Shown: positions 27,149 through 40,084, counted from the stretch's first letter. The stretch: 41,755 bases of DNA from Buttiauxella warmboldiae (GCF_003818135.1 NZ_RPOH01000037.1:1-41755); one strand, 5' to 3'. Notes: generated from the letters alone by a model not told the origin. Numbers and translations are program-made.

Positions 27149-27862
27149 ATGGAAAGTTCTGTTCATTCAGACCCCCAGCGCGTCGGGCCCGGAGCCTATG
27201 TCGCGTTACTGTTCGCGATGGTGTTCTTTTCGGGCCTGCTGGGCGGCAAAGAGTGGTATGGCGTCTTCGATTTCACCACGCTAAACGGCGCGTTTGGCAA
27301 AGTTGTCACCGATGTTAATCTTTCAGGCGATGCCGTTGACGCCGCGAAAAGCGCTTTTCGCGGTAAGGGCGGGCATGGCGCAATGGACGGTTTCCTGTTT
27401 GCCTTTGGCCTGATTCCCGCGGTGATGTTTGCGTTGGGGATGATCAACGTTCTTGAGCATTACGGCGCGCTGAATGCGGCCCGTAAACTGCTGACCCCGC
27501 TGTTACGCCCGCTTCTGGGCATTCCTGGCTCAACCGGCCTTGCGCTGATTGGCAGCCTGCAAAGCACCGATGTCGGTGCCTCGCTCACTCGCGTATTAGC
27601 CGATGAAGGGCGGATAACCGACAAAGAAAAAACCATTTTCACCATGTTCCAGTTTTCCGCAGGCGCCATGATAACCAACTTTTTCTCTTCTGGCGCCGTG
27701 CTGTTTACGCTGGTGGCGATCGACGGCACCAGCGCTGTTCCCGCCTCTATCGGCCTGTGTGTCGCGGTGATGTTCATTATGAAAATTGTCGGGGCGAATG
27801 TGATGCGCCTGATTCTTAACCTTACAGAGCGTAAACCGAGCGCGGAGGTGCAACATGGCTGA
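27149..27862 (+). CDS. YjiH-type nucleoside-recognition (Gate) domain membrane protein
   Basis: A 237-residue inner-membrane protein similar to E. coli YjiH and spore-maturation-type Gate proteins. About five hydrophobic segments are seen: YVALLFAMVFFSGLLGG, LFAFGLIPAVMFALGM, then LLGIPGSTGLALIGSLQSTDVGASL with the Gate-like loop, ITNFFSSGAVLFTLVAI, and GLCVAVMFIMKIVGAN. It has a good ribosome-binding site (AAGGAAGTG) and overlaps the next gene by 8 bp. In E. coli, yjiHG sits beside the isoaspartyl dipeptidase gene iadA. Here it sits with an M20 peptidase, so a role in taking up the peptidase's substrate or exporting its product is inferred, not shown. Confidence 0.85.
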   Translation: MESSVHSDPQRVGPGAYVALLFAMVFFSGLLGGKEWYGVFDFTTLNGAFGKVVTDVNLSGDAVDAAKSAFRGKGGHGAMDGFLFAFGLIPAVMFALGMINVLEHYGALNAARKLLTPLLRPLLGIPGSTGLALIGSLQSTDVGASLTRVLADEGRITDKEKTIFTMFQFSAGAMITNFFSSGAVLFTLVAIDGTSAVPASIGLCVAVMFIMKIVGANVMRLILNLTERKPSAEVQHG

Positions 27863-28322
27863 TGCGGCTAAACCGATGATCACCGATGTCTTCGTCGCCG
27901 GCGCGCGCAAAGGCTGGAATATTGCCACCACCAGCACGCTTCCTAACGTGCTGATGGCATTCATTATTATTTATGCTCTGCAAATCACCGGTGCCCTGAA
28001 CGGCCTGGCCTGGATATTTGGTCCATTGATGAAAGTGTTCGGCCTGCCGGGTGAAGCCGCCGCGGTGCTTATCGGCGGCTGGATGTCGATGGGCGGCGCA
28101 ATCGGTGTGGCTATCACGCTGTTTGAAAAAGGGATTCTCAACGGTGCCCATCTTGCCATCCTCGCCCCCGCCATTTATCTGATGGGCTCTCAGGTGCAAT
28201 ACGCCGGCCGCATCCTTGGCGTCGTCGGCATTCCGGCAAAACGTATCCCCTTAATGATCGCTATTTCGGTGCTGAATGCATTTGGCGCCATGTTAATCAT
28301 GCGACTTCTGATTCTGGAGTAA
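27855..28322 (+). CDS. YjiG-type membrane protein (Gate domain partner)
   Basis: A 155-residue membrane protein closely resembling E. coli YjiG (153 residues): shared features include GARKGWNIATTSTLPNVLMAF near the N-terminus, LPGEAAAVLIGGWMSMGGAIGVA, and MGSQVQ in the third helix. About four transmembrane helices. It starts inside the end of the YjiH-type gene (8-bp overlap), and its stop lies 3 bp before the M20 peptidase start. The two proteins probably act as a pair. Substrate unknown. Confidence 0.87.
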   Translation: MADAAKPMITDVFVAGARKGWNIATTSTLPNVLMAFIIIYALQITGALNGLAWIFGPLMKVFGLPGEAAAVLIGGWMSMGGAIGVAITLFEKGILNGAHLAILAPAIYLMGSQVQYAGRILGVVGIPAKRIPLMIAISVLNAFGAMLIMRLLILE

Positions 28323-28325
28323 AAG

Positions 28326-29438
28326 ATGGATTTAAAACAGTATCTTCATGAACTCAAAAAACTGGTCAATATCGACTGTGGAACGGCAACCCTTGATGGC
28401 GTTGAGGAGGTCAGCCGCATTATTCAGCACTGGTATCACAGCGAGAACTGGCATTGCGACCGTATTGCACTAGGTGAAAAAGTCGGCCCGGGGTTATTTG
28501 CAACCAACAAGCCCGATGCTGAGCATTATGATGTGTTGCTGGTCGGGCATATGGACACCGTATTCCCGGCAGGAACCGTGGCTGAGCGTCCTTTCAGCAT
28601 CGAAGGAAACCGCGCTTACGGCCCTGGCGTTTCAGATATGAAAAGCGGACTGCTGAATATCCTCTGGGCGTTACGCGAGATGGATAAAGCCACGCTTGAG
28701 CGTTTGTCGATTGGCGTTGCGATGAACCCGGATGAAGAAACAGGCTCGGCCCATTCACATCACTGGATTGGCGAGCTGGCAAAGCGCAGCCGCTGCGTGC
28801 TGGTGTGTGAAGCCGCAAGGGCTGATGGCTCGCTGGTAAAAGCACGCAAAGGTATTGCCGGCTATAAGCTGATGTTTAAAGGCGTTGCGGCGCATGCGGG
28901 TAATGATCCGGAATCTGGCCGCTCCGCCATTAAAGCGCTGGCACGTGCCGTTCTGGAAATCAGCGATCTTGCGGATATGTCTAAAGGCACCACTATCAAT
29001 GTCGGCGTGGTTTCCGGTGGAGTTGTGGCAAATATTGTGCCGGAACATGCCGAGATGATTGTCGATGTCCGCTTCCAGGATAACGATGAGTATGCGCGTG
29101 TTCATGCCGCCATCCAGGCTTATAGCCTGCGTCAATTTGAGCGCGAGGTGAAAACGACCGTTCAGCAACAGGCGCACAAACCAGCGATGGCACCAACGGC
29201 GGATACAGAAGAGCTGATGCGGATAGTTGAGCAAGCCGGTGTGGCGGAGGGAGTCGAAGTGCGCTGGAAGTCGGTGGGTGGCGGTTCGGATGCTAACCAT
29301 ACCGCAGCGTTGGGGATCCCTTCACTGGACGGTTTCGGCCCGATTGGCGCGGGTTTCCACAGCGCCTCAGAATATCTGGAAATAGACAGTATTGAGCCGC
29401 GTATTCGCCTGCTTAAACGGGTGATTGCGTCGCTTTAA
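28326..29438 (+). CDS. M20 family metallopeptidase (carboxypeptidase G2-like)
   Basis: A 370-residue, probably cytoplasmic zinc peptidase without a signal peptide. Metal-site motifs in order: VGHMDTVFPAG (His and Asp, about residue 76), GPGVSDMKSG (bridging Asp), NPDEETGSAHS (catalytic Glu and a ligand Glu), CEAARADGS, and FHSASEY (last His, near residue 345). The dimerisation domain between them has AAHAGNDPESGRSA. This pattern fits glutamate carboxypeptidases such as CPG2 and related dipeptidases. The exact substrate cannot be read from sequence. The Shine-Dalgarno GGAG overlaps the end of the YjiG-type gene, so the three genes form one operon, ended by a strong terminator. Confidence 0.88.
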   Translation: MDLKQYLHELKKLVNIDCGTATLDGVEEVSRIIQHWYHSENWHCDRIALGEKVGPGLFATNKPDAEHYDVLLVGHMDTVFPAGTVAERPFSIEGNRAYGPGVSDMKSGLLNILWALREMDKATLERLSIGVAMNPDEETGSAHSHHWIGELAKRSRCVLVCEAARADGSLVKARKGIAGYKLMFKGVAAHAGNDPESGRSAIKALARAVLEISDLADMSKGTTINVGVVSGGVVANIVPEHAEMIVDVRFQDNDEYARVHAAIQAYSLRQFEREVKTTVQQQAHKPAMAPTADTEELMRIVEQAGVAEGVEVRWKSVGGGSDANHTAALGIPSLDGFGPIGAGFHSASEYLEIDSIEPRIRLLKRVIASL

Positions 29439-29462
29439 ACACAAACCAGTTTGTCAGTAAGC

Positions 29463-29489
29463 AAAAAACCCACCGAAGTGGGTTTTTTT
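29463..29489. terminator. Bidirectional terminator between the M20 operon and eno
   Basis: AAAACCCAC / GTGGGTTTT with the tetraloop CGAA, flanked by A- and T-runs, lies between the convergent M20 gene and eno. Confidence 0.92.
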
Positions 29490-29513
29490 ATCAGAATTTA
29501 AAGCAGTAACGAA

Positions 29514-30833
<1,320 letters not shown>

Positions 30834-30864
30834 TCACAGTTAAACTAAAACTCCAGACAAACAA

Positions 30865-30883
30865 CGCGCGAAACATTCGCGCG
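30865..30883 (-). terminator. Hairpin between pyrG and eno
   Basis: CGCGCGAA / TTCGCGCG with a 3-nt loop is followed on the minus strand by TTGTTTGTC. It may weaken readthrough from pyrG into eno, or act as a processing site. The T-run is poor. Confidence 0.45.
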
Positions 30884-30903
30884 CTGTCGTTCTAACTTTC
30901 GGC

Positions 30904-32559
<1,656 letters not shown>

Positions 32560-32598
32560 TTAGGTTTAAAGACGATGGAAGTACCAAGACGGGAAAGT

Positions 32599-32627
32599 AG
32601 TATACCCGAACAGTATCGGCGCCACAA
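32599..32627 (-). promoter_or_regulatory. pyrG promoter
   Basis: On the minus strand, TTGTGG and TATACT are 17 bp apart, about 55 bp before the pyrG start. The surrounding bases (GCGCCGATACTGTTCGGG spacer) match the E. coli pyrG promoter as I remember it. Confidence 0.75.
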
Positions 32628-32769
32628 ACATTCATTGTGCCTGCAAAGTCCTGAGCTCGCACTTTATCAGGGCACTGAAAATAGCCCGTCTGGTAGAAAT
32701 GTTTTTGACGTAAATCAAGCGCTTGTTAAATCGAAATGGTCATTAAACATGCTTGACCACAAAAACACG

Positions 32770-33561
32770 TTAGATTTCAGATTCCTGGCGTTTAACCTGC
32801 TGCCAGACCTCTTCCATGATTTCCAGCTCAACCCCGGTCATTGTCAGGCCGCGGGCGGCAATAATCCGTTCAACTTCGCGGAAACGGCGCTCGAATTTGA
32901 GATTGGCTTTTTGTAAGGCCGTCTCAGCTTTGGTGCCTAAATGGCGGGCCAGATTGACGGTGGCGAACAATAAATCACCCACTTCTTCTTCGAGTTTGGC
33001 CTCATCAATGACGGCTTGCTTCGCCTCATGCATCACTTCGTCGATCTCTTCATAGACTTTATCGAGTACGGGGCCAAGAGTGGTCCAGTCAAAGCCTACC
33101 GTTGAACAACGCTTCTGAATTTTATGGGCGCGCATCAATGCAGGTAACGCGTGAGGAATATCGTCTAACGCCGAATGCTGCGCTTTTTCCGCACGCTCAT
33201 CACTTTTGATTTGTTCCCAACGTTCTAACACTTCCGCACTGTTTCCGGCGGTGCCGTCGGCAAAAATATGCGGGTGGCGGCGTTCGAGTTTGTCGCTAAT
33301 TGATTTGCAGATATCGTCAAAATTAAAACGCCCTTCTTCCTGGGCCATTTGTGCGTAAAACACCACCTGGAACAGCAAATCACCCAGTTCCCCGCGTAAA
33401 TCATCAAAATCCTCACGGCTGATAGCATCAAGCACTTCGTAAGTTTCTTCCAGGGTGTAAGGCGCGATGGTGGCGAAAGTTTGCTCGCGGTCCCACGGGC
33501 AACCGGATTCCGGGTCGCGCAGGCGCTTCATGATGCCCAGAAGGCGGGTGATTTGGTTCAT
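32770..33561 (-). CDS. mazG: Nucleoside triphosphate pyrophosphohydrolase MazG
   Basis: Hydrolyses NTPs and dNTPs to monophosphates and, in E. coli, limits ppGpp. 263 residues, as in E. coli, with two tandem MazG domains. The first has LEETYEVLDAI and ELGDLLFQVVFYAQM, the second EEIDEVMHEA and EEVGDLLFATVNLARHLG, each with the EExxE-12-ExxD metal-binding pattern. I set the start at MNQITRLLGIMKRL to match E. coli. relA lies directly upstream, with a terminator and no mazEF genes between. Confidence 0.97.
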   Translation of the reverse strand: MNQITRLLGIMKRLRDPESGCPWDREQTFATIAPYTLEETYEVLDAISREDFDDLRGELGDLLFQVVFYAQMAQEEGRFNFDDICKSISDKLERRHPHIFADGTAGNSAEVLERWEQIKSDERAEKAQHSALDDIPHALPALMRAHKIQKRCSTVGFDWTTLGPVLDKVYEEIDEVMHEAKQAVIDEAKLEEEVGDLLFATVNLARHLGTKAETALQKANLKFERRFREVERIIAARGLTMTGVELEIMEEVWQQVKRQESEI

Positions 33562-33574
33562 TTTGGATCCTTGT

Positions 33575-33616
33575 GAATAAAACAACCCGCCCCTTTCCGT
33601 GAAGAAAGAGGCGGGT
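33575..33616 (-). terminator. relA terminator
   Basis: A long, slightly imperfect stem (ACCCGCCTCTTTC against GAAAGGGGCGGGT on the minus strand) is followed by TGTTTTATTC. It begins 14 bp after the relA stop and ends just before the mazG start. Confidence 0.85.
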
Positions 33617-33629
33617 GAGGGGCAATGAA

Positions 33630-35858
33630 TCAGGCGTGCAATCGCTTCGCCTCGATAATATCCGGCACCTGGTTCAGCTTGCCGAGCACGCGGCCCAGCA
33701 CCTGCAGGTTATAGATTTCGATAGTCATATCAATGGTTGCCAGCTGCTGTTTAGTATCGCTGCGGCTCGCCACGCCCAGCACGTTCACCTTTTCATTGGC
33801 CAGAATGGTAGTGATGTCGCGCAGCAAACCGCTGCGATCGTTGGCCGTTACGCGCACCACCAGCGAATAGCCGCTGGAGTAGCTTTCGCCCCATACCGCA
33901 TCAACGATACGTTCTGGCGCGTGAGATTGCAGCTCGGCCAGCTGATCGCAGTCGGCCCGGTGAATCGAAATGCCGCGCCCTTGAGTAATAAAACCAACGA
34001 TTTCATCGCCCGGAATCGGCTGGCAGCAACGGGCAATGTGGTGCATCAGATTGCCCACGCCTTCCACCACCACGCGGCCATTATCTTTACTGCGCGACTG
34101 CGGAGCGTGCGTTTTCTGCTTCAATAGGCGCAGCGCCTGCTCATCCTGTTCCGCCGCGGTGGGTTTATTAAACTGCGCCTGCAGGTAGTTACTCATCTGG
34201 TTAAGACGAATATCTCCCCCGCCAATCGCCGCCAGCAGCTCGTCGATATCGTTAAAATTATAGCGTGGCAGCAGGGCTTTTTCGGCCTCTTTCAGGCTGA
34301 TGCCCAGATGTTCAATTTCATCATCAAGGATCTGCCGCCCCGCCAGAATATTTTTGTCGCGATCCTGTTTGCGGAACCAGTTATGGATCTTGGCGCGCCC
34401 ACGGCTGGTGGTGATATAGCCGAGGTTCGGGTTCAGCCAGTCGCGGCTTGGGTTCGGCTGTTTCTGGGTGATAACTTCGATTTGATCGCCCATTTGCAGC
34501 TGATAGGTAAAGGGCACGATACGCCCGCCGATTTTTGCGCCAATGCAGCGGTGCCCGACATCGCTATGAATATGGTAGGCAAAGTCGAGCGGCGTGGAGC
34601 CTGCCGGTAAATCCACCACGTCGCCTTTTGGCGTAAACACATACACGCGGTCATCAAACACCTGGCTGCGTACTTCATCAAGCAGCTCGCCAGAATCGGC
34701 CATCTCTTCCTGCCAGGCGATCAGTTTACGCAGCCACGCAATGCGATCTTCATGGCCTGAACTGCCGCTGCGGGCGCTCCCCTCTTTGTACTTCCAGTGG
34801 GCCGCCACTCCCAGCTCCGACTCTTCATGCATCTGCCTGGTACGGATCTGAATTTCAATCGTTTTGCCGTGAGGCCCCAGTACCACGGTATGAATTGACT
34901 GATAGCCGTTGGGCTTTGGGTTAGCCACGTAATCATCGAACTCATCGGGCATGTGGCGATAGTGAGTATGCACGATGCCCAGCGCGGCATAGCAATCCTG
35001 CAAACGTTCCGCCACGATGCGCACCGCGCGCACGTCAAACAGTTCATCAAAGGCGAGGGATTTTTTCTGCATCTTGCGCCAGATGCTGTAGATATGTTTC
35101 GGGCGACCGTACACTTCCGCCTTCACGCCCTCTTCTTTCATCGCTTTGCGCAGCCCGCTGACAAATTCGTCAATGTAGTGCTCACGGTCGATACGACGCT
35201 CGTGCAGCAATGTGGCGATGCGCTTGTATTCGGCAGGGTGCAGGTAGCGGAAGCAGTAATCTTCCAGCTCCCATTTCAGCTGGCCGATACCGAGGCGGTT
35301 GGCGAGCGGCGCATAAATATTGGTGCACTCTTTTGCCGCCAGCACGCGTTCATCTTCCGGCGCGTCTTTCACTTCACGCAGATGAGCGATACGTTCGGCG
35401 AGTTTAATCACCACGCAGCGGAAATCGTCCACCATCGCCAGCAACATGCGGCGCACGTTATCAACCTGTTCGGCAGAAACGGAGTCGGTATGAGCGGCTT
35501 TCAGCTGGCGGATAGCGGCCATATCGCGCACACCGTGGATAAGCGTAACCACCTGGCTATCAATGCTTTCGCGCATCACCTCTTCGCTCACGACGCCAGA
35601 ATCGGCTAAAGGGAACAGCAAAGCGGCGCGCAACGTGTCGTTGTCCATACTCAACATCGACAGGATTTCCACCATCTCGACGCCGCGCCACAGCAGCAGC
35701 TCCGCGTCAGGGTGGCCTTTGGTCCGCTGCTCGCAATACCGCCAGGTTTCGGCTAAGCGTTCACATGACTGCTGGTTGGTGATCCCGAGGCTCGCAATCC
35801 ATTTGTCGGGCGCAAATTCGCCAGCTTTATTGAGATGTGCACTTCTTACCGCAACCAT
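33630..35858 (-). CDS. relA: GTP pyrophosphokinase RelA, (p)ppGpp synthetase I
   Basis: Ribosome-associated enzyme that makes (p)ppGpp when uncharged tRNA enters the A site. 742 residues (744 in E. coli). The N-terminal HD domain is degenerate: the hydrolase HDxxED is replaced by FPLADSG, as in E. coli RelA, so it is a synthetase only. Synthetase motifs are YGRPKHIYSIWRKM and NPKPNGYQSIHTVV. TGS (VYVFTPKGDVVDLPAGSTPLDFAYHIH-type, about residue 408 on), zinc-finger (HHIARCCQPIPGDEI) and ACT domains follow. Start at MVAVRSAHLNKAGEF, matching E. coli; an in-frame upstream ATG adds 11 residues. Confidence 0.98.
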   Translation of the reverse strand: MVAVRSAHLNKAGEFAPDKWIASLGITNQQSCERLAETWRYCEQRTKGHPDAELLLWRGVEMVEILSMLSMDNDTLRAALLFPLADSGVVSEEVMRESIDSQVVTLIHGVRDMAAIRQLKAAHTDSVSAEQVDNVRRMLLAMVDDFRCVVIKLAERIAHLREVKDAPEDERVLAAKECTNIYAPLANRLGIGQLKWELEDYCFRYLHPAEYKRIATLLHERRIDREHYIDEFVSGLRKAMKEEGVKAEVYGRPKHIYSIWRKMQKKSLAFDELFDVRAVRIVAERLQDCYAALGIVHTHYRHMPDEFDDYVANPKPNGYQSIHTVVLGPHGKTIEIQIRTRQMHEESELGVAAHWKYKEGSARSGSSGHEDRIAWLRKLIAWQEEMADSGELLDEVRSQVFDDRVYVFTPKGDVVDLPAGSTPLDFAYHIHSDVGHRCIGAKIGGRIVPFTYQLQMGDQIEVITQKQPNPSRDWLNPNLGYITTSRGRAKIHNWFRKQDRDKNILAGRQILDDEIEHLGISLKEAEKALLPRYNFNDIDELLAAIGGGDIRLNQMSNYLQAQFNKPTAAEQDEQALRLLKQKTHAPQSRSKDNGRVVVEGVGNLMHHIARCCQPIPGDEIVGFITQGRGISIHRADCDQLAELQSHAPERIVDAVWGESYSSGYSLVVRVTANDRSGLLRDITTILANEKVNVLGVASRSDTKQQLATIDMTIEIYNLQVLGRVLGKLNQVPDIIEAKRLHA

Positions 35859-35884
35859 TGTCCATCCTCTTCGGTGGGGTCCTG

Positions 35885-35908
35885 AAATCAAATCGCACGA
35901 TTTGATTT
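35885..35908. repeat. AT-rich perfect palindrome between rlmD and relA
   Basis: AAATCAAATCG / CGATTTGATTT form an 11-bp perfect inverted repeat in the 56-bp rlmD-relA gap, 27 bp before the relA start. It lacks a T-run on the minus strand, so it is not a standard terminator. It could be an operator or an mRNA stem near the relA ribosome-binding site (GAGGATGG). Confidence 0.55.
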
Positions 35909-35914
35909 AACCAC

Positions 35915-37228
35915 TTAATTTCGCTCAAACAGCGCCATTGACTCCAGATGCCCCGTATGCGGGAACATATCCAGCATCGCCAGCTGGCGCAGCTGATAGC
36001 CTGCCGCCAGCAATGCCTCGCTATCACGGGCAAGCGTTGACGGATTACATGAAACATAGACCACGCTTGTGGGTGCAAGTGCAATCACATGTTGCATCAC
36101 GCCCGGCGCGCCGGCTCGTGCGGGGTCGAGCAATATTTTGTCAAATCCCCGGGCAGCCCAGGGCTGACGAGTCACATCATCTTCAAGATTTTCGTGGAAG
36201 AATGTGACGTTTTTCAGAGAATTACATTGTGCATTATCTTCGCCTTTCGCCACCAGCGCCGCAACACCTTCTACCCCAACAACGCTTGCGGCACGAGTAG
36301 CAAGCGGCAGCGTAAAGTTTCCCATTCCGCAGAATAGATCCAGCACGCGGTCGCCCGGCTGAATATTCAGCCATTCAATGGCGCGGGCCACCATCTGCTG
36401 GTTCACCCCGTCGTTAACCTGAATAAAATCGCGTGGGCTAAACGTTAAGCGTAGCCCGTCTGAATGATAGCAGGGCTCATCATCCCCCAGAGCAATGAGT
36501 GTTTCACCGTCCGGCGCTAAATAGAGCGCCACGCCAAAAGAATGCGAAAAATGTTCCAGCTTTTTGCGGTCATCGTCATCAAGCGCATCCAGATGGCGCA
36601 GCACCATCAGCGGGCCGTTATCGGCAAACACCAGCTCAACATGCCCCAAACGCCGCACGCCTTTTAAGGCCGACAAACATTCGCGCAAAGGTTCCAGCAA
36701 TGCTTCAAGCTGGGGCACAAGCACCGGGCAGTGATGAATATTCACCAGTTCGCGGTCCTGCGATTTACGAAACCCCATCTGTAAAGTTTGTGACTTAGGT
36801 TGAAAATTCAACCCGAGGCGCGCACGACGGCGATAGCCCCATGGCGAAGCGGAAATAATCTCATTCACCAGCGCCGGATGGTCACGCGTGCCCATCATGC
36901 GAGCCAGAGCGCGGGATTTGGCCTGCTGCTGCAATTCAATGCTGGCATGTTGCTGCTGGCAGCCTCCGCAAACGCCAAAATGCGGGCAAGCGGGTACCAC
37001 ACGCTGCGGGCTCTCGTTTAACCGCCGCTTCACTTTCGCCTGAGCAAAGTGACGTTTATCGTCGGTAATCGTGACCTCGACCTGTTCACCGGGCAGCGCG
37101 CCCGGGATAAAAAGCGCCTTACCGTTATGACGTGCAACGCCCTGACCAAAAGGATCAAGGTCACTAACATTCACGGTGATGATTTGACGAGTCGTAACCC
37201 GTCGCTTTGCAGAGTAGAATTGCGCCAT
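35915..37228 (-). CDS. rlmD: 23S rRNA (uracil(1939)-C(5))-methyltransferase
   Basis: Methylates U1939 of 23S rRNA using SAM (older name RumA). 437 residues (433 in E. coli). An N-terminal TRAM domain ([23 protein letters not shown]) precedes the 4Fe-4S cysteines in [15 protein letters not shown]. The Rossmann fold has [14 protein letters not shown], and the catalytic Cys is in [13 protein letters not shown]. Divergent from barA, with 60 bp between start codons, and followed by relA. Confidence 0.98.
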   Translation of the reverse strand: MAQFYSAKRRVTTRQIITVNVSDLDPFGQGVARHNGKALFIPGALPGEQVEVTITDDKRHFAQAKVKRRLNESPQRVVPACPHFGVCGGCQQQHASIELQQQAKSRALARMMGTRDHPALVNEIISASPWGYRRRARLGLNFQPKSQTLQMGFRKSQDRELVNIHHCPVLVPQLEALLEPLRECLSALKGVRRLGHVELVFADNGPLMVLRHLDALDDDDRKKLEHFSHSFGVALYLAPDGETLIALGDDEPCYHSDGLRLTFSPRDFIQVNDGVNQQMVARAIEWLNIQPGDRVLDLFCGMGNFTLPLATRAASVVGVEGVAALVAKGEDNAQCNSLKNVTFFHENLEDDVTRQPWAARGFDKILLDPARAGAPGVMQHVIALAPTSVVYVSCNPSTLARDSEALLAAGYQLRQLAMLDMFPHTGHLESMALFERN

Positions 37229-37288
37229 GAGCCGAAGTGCTCTCTTAAAATATTAACTATTGCTTTAATTGTCCCATATCGGAACCCC

Positions 37289-40048
37289 ATGACCAACTAC
37301 AGCCTGCGCGCACGCATGATGATCCTGATTCTGGCACCGACATTAATGATCGGGTTATTGCTCAGCACCTTTTTTGTCGTTCATCGCTACAATGACTTAC
37401 AGCGTCAGTTAGAAGACTCCGGCGCCAACATTATCGAACCGCTGGCGGTAGCGAGTGAATACGGCATGAGCTTCCACAGTCGTGAATCCATTCGCCAGCT
37501 GGTCAGCGTGCTGCATCGCCGCCATTCCGATATTGTGCGGGCGATTTCGGTGTTTGACGAAAACAATAAACTTTTTGTCACCTCTAATTATCAGTTCAAA
37601 GCCTCGGCGCTAAAGCTGCCGAACAACGAAAAACCGCCGCAAAGTTTAAGCATTACGCGCCATGGGGATTCGATAATTCTGCGTACCCCGATTATTTCTG
37701 AGAGCTACTCTCCGGATGAATCAGAGGTGACGGACGCCAAGCCCGCGGGCAACACCCTCGGCTATGTCGCCATCGAACTCGATCTTAAATCAGTGCGTTT
37801 GCAGCAGTACCGGGAAATTTTTATCTCGACGTTGATGATGTTGTTCTGCGTCGGGATTGCCATGCTGTTTGCCTATCGCCTGATGCGTGATGTCACCGGG
37901 CCGATTCGCAATATGGTGAATACCGTCGACCGGATAAGGCGCGGGCAGCTCGACAGCCGCGTAGAGGGGTTCATGCTCGGCGAATTAGATATGCTGAAAA
38001 ACGGCATCAATTCGATGGCCATGTCGCTGACGGCCTACCATGAAGAGATGCAGCACAATATCGACCAGGCCACCTCCGACCTGCGCGAAACGCTTGAGCA
38101 GATGGAAATTCAGAACGTGGAGCTGGATCTGGCGAAGAAACGCGCTCAGGAAGCGGCGCGTATCAAGTCTGAGTTCCTCGCTAATATGTCTCACGAACTG
38201 CGTACGCCATTAAACGGCGTGATTGGCTTTACCCGTTTGACGCTGAAAACCGAGTTGAATGCCACCCAGCGCGATCATCTGCATACCATTGAGCGCTCGG
38301 CTAATAATCTGTTGACCATCATTAATGACGTGCTGGACTTCTCGAAACTTGAAGCCGGCAAGCTGATCCTCGAAAGCATTCCCTTCCCGCTGCGCAATTC
38401 GCTCGACGAAGTGGTTACGCTGCTTGCCCATTCCGCCCATGACAAAGGCCTCGAGCTGACGCTCAATATTAAAAATGATGTGCCGGATAACGTGATTGGC
38501 GACCCGCTGCGTTTGCAGCAGGTGGTGACGAATCTGGTGGGGAATGCGATTAAGTTTACCGAAAGCGGCAATATCGATCTGGTCGTTGAGAAGCGCTCGC
38601 AGGGAAATAATAAAGTCCAGGTGGAAATGCGCATTCACGATACCGGCATCGGCATTCCTGAGCAGGAGCAGTCACGTCTGTTCCAGGCATTCCGTCAGGC
38701 CGATGCCAGCATTTCGCGACGCCATGGCGGCACCGGGCTTGGCCTGGTTATCCCCCAAAAACTGGTGAGCGAAATGGGCGGCGATATCTCATTCCACAGC
38801 CAGCCAAATCAGGGCTCTACCTTCTGGTTCTATATCAACCTGGATTTGAACTCTAACGCGGTTCTGGACGGCTATTCGACCGAAAATCTGGCCGGCAAGC
38901 GTATTGCCTATGTAGAACAAAACGCCACCGCCGCGCAGAGCACGCTGAATATTCTGGCTAATACTCCGCTCGAAGTAATCTACAGCCCGTCATTCCAGAC
39001 CCTTGCGGAAGGGCACTACGATATTATGCTGCTCGGGGTGCCGGTCACCTTCCACGACACCTTAACCATGCTGAATCCAAAGCTGGCAAAAGCGGCCGCC
39101 ATGACCGACTGCCTGATTTTCGCTTTGCCAAGCCATGCGCAAATCGATGCCGAGTCGCTTAAAAAACAGGGTGTCGCGGCGTGCCTGCTCAAGCCAATCA
39201 CCTCGACTCGCCTGCTGCCGCTGCTTGCTGAACACACCTTTGATGCCGATCCTGCGCAGGCAACAGGCATTGAAAACCGGAAGCTGCCGCTAACCGTTAT
39301 GGCGGTTGATGATAATCCGGCCAATCTGAAATTGATTGGCGCGCTGCTTGAAGATCATGTGCAAAACGTGGAGCTGTGCGGCAGCGGTATGCAGGCCATT
39401 GAACGCGCCAAACAGATGCAGATAGACATTATCCTGATGGATATCCAGATGCCGGAAATGGACGGTATCCGCGCCTGTGAACTGATTCGCCAGATGCCGC
39501 ATCACCAGCAAACCCCGGTGATTGCGGTAACGGCGCACGCGATGGCCGGGCAAAAAGAGAAGCTGCTGAGCGCCGGGATGAACGACTATCTTGCCAAGCC
39601 CATCGAGGAGAAAAAACTCTACGGCTTGCTGATGCGCTATCAGCCCGGTACGATCGCCGCCCCTGCGCTGGTGGCAAACGTTGAACCCCCGCAACAAATC
39701 ACTCATTCAAACCAGACGCTGGACTGGCCGCTGGCGCTGCAACAGGCGGCAAACAAGCCCGATCTGGCGCACGATATGCTGCAAATGCTGTTAGCGTTCC
39801 TACCGGAAGTGCGCAATAAAATTGAAGAGCAGCTGGTGGGAGAAAATCAGGAAGGGCTGGTGGATATCATTCATAAGCTGCATGGCAGCTGCAGCTACAG
39901 CGGTGTGCCACGCCTGAAAAACTTATGCCGCACGCTGGAACATGAGCTGCGCAGTGGCGTACAGCCAGCGGATCTGGAGCCGGAACTCCTGGAGCTGCTT
40001 GACGAGATGGATAATGTCTCGAAAGAAGCTCGGCGGATATGTGGCTGA
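37289..40048 (+). CDS. barA: Hybrid sensor histidine kinase BarA
   Basis: Tripartite sensor that phosphorylates UvrY and so controls CsrB/CsrC and carbon storage. 919 residues. Transmembrane helix 1 ([19 protein letters not shown], about 11-29), periplasmic sensor to about 175, helix 2 ([18 protein letters not shown]), HAMP, then dimerisation domain with His302 in MSHELRTP. The ATPase has HDTGIGIP and GGTGLGL, the receiver has Asp718 in [11 protein letters not shown], and the C-terminal Hpt domain has His865 in KLHGSCSYS (His861 in E. coli). I chose ATG 37289 with GGAA upstream. A longer frame reads through the 5' end of the divergent rlmD. All phosphorelay residues are intact. Confidence 0.98.
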   Translation: MTNYSLRARMMILILAPTLMIGLLLSTFFVVHRYNDLQRQLEDSGANIIEPLAVASEYGMSFHSRESIRQLVSVLHRRHSDIVRAISVFDENNKLFVTSNYQFKASALKLPNNEKPPQSLSITRHGDSIILRTPIISESYSPDESEVTDAKPAGNTLGYVAIELDLKSVRLQQYREIFISTLMMLFCVGIAMLFAYRLMRDVTGPIRNMVNTVDRIRRGQLDSRVEGFMLGELDMLKNGINSMAMSLTAYHEEMQHNIDQATSDLRETLEQMEIQNVELDLAKKRAQEAARIKSEFLANMSHELRTPLNGVIGFTRLTLKTELNATQRDHLHTIERSANNLLTIINDVLDFSKLEAGKLILESIPFPLRNSLDEVVTLLAHSAHDKGLELTLNIKNDVPDNVIGDPLRLQQVVTNLVGNAIKFTESGNIDLVVEKRSQGNNKVQVEMRIHDTGIGIPEQEQSRLFQAFRQADASISRRHGGTGLGLVIPQKLVSEMGGDISFHSQPNQGSTFWFYINLDLNSNAVLDGYSTENLAGKRIAYVEQNATAAQSTLNILANTPLEVIYSPSFQTLAEGHYDIMLLGVPVTFHDTLTMLNPKLAKAAAMTDCLIFALPSHAQIDAESLKKQGVAACLLKPITSTRLLPLLAEHTFDADPAQATGIENRKLPLTVMAVDDNPANLKLIGALLEDHVQNVELCGSGMQAIERAKQMQIDIILMDIQMPEMDGIRACELIRQMPHHQQTPVIAVTAHAMAGQKEKLLSAGMNDYLAKPIEEKKLYGLLMRYQPGTIAAPALVANVEPPQQITHSNQTLDWPLALQQAANKPDLAHDMLQMLLAFLPEVRNKIEEQLVGENQEGLVDIIHKLHGSCSYSGVPRLKNLCRTLEHELRSGVQPADLEPELLELLDEMDNVSKEARRICG

Positions 40049-40053
40049 TCCAG

Positions 40054-40084
40054 AAAAACTGTCTGCCCTCTGGACAGAGGGCAG
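40054..40084 (-). terminator. Terminator of yqcC-truC-yqcA (and barA end)
   Basis: CTGCCCTCT / AGAGGGCAG with a 4-nt loop lies between the convergent barA and yqcA. On the minus strand it is followed by ACAGTTTTTC. There is no T-run on the plus side, so it mainly ends the leftward operon. Confidence 0.75.
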
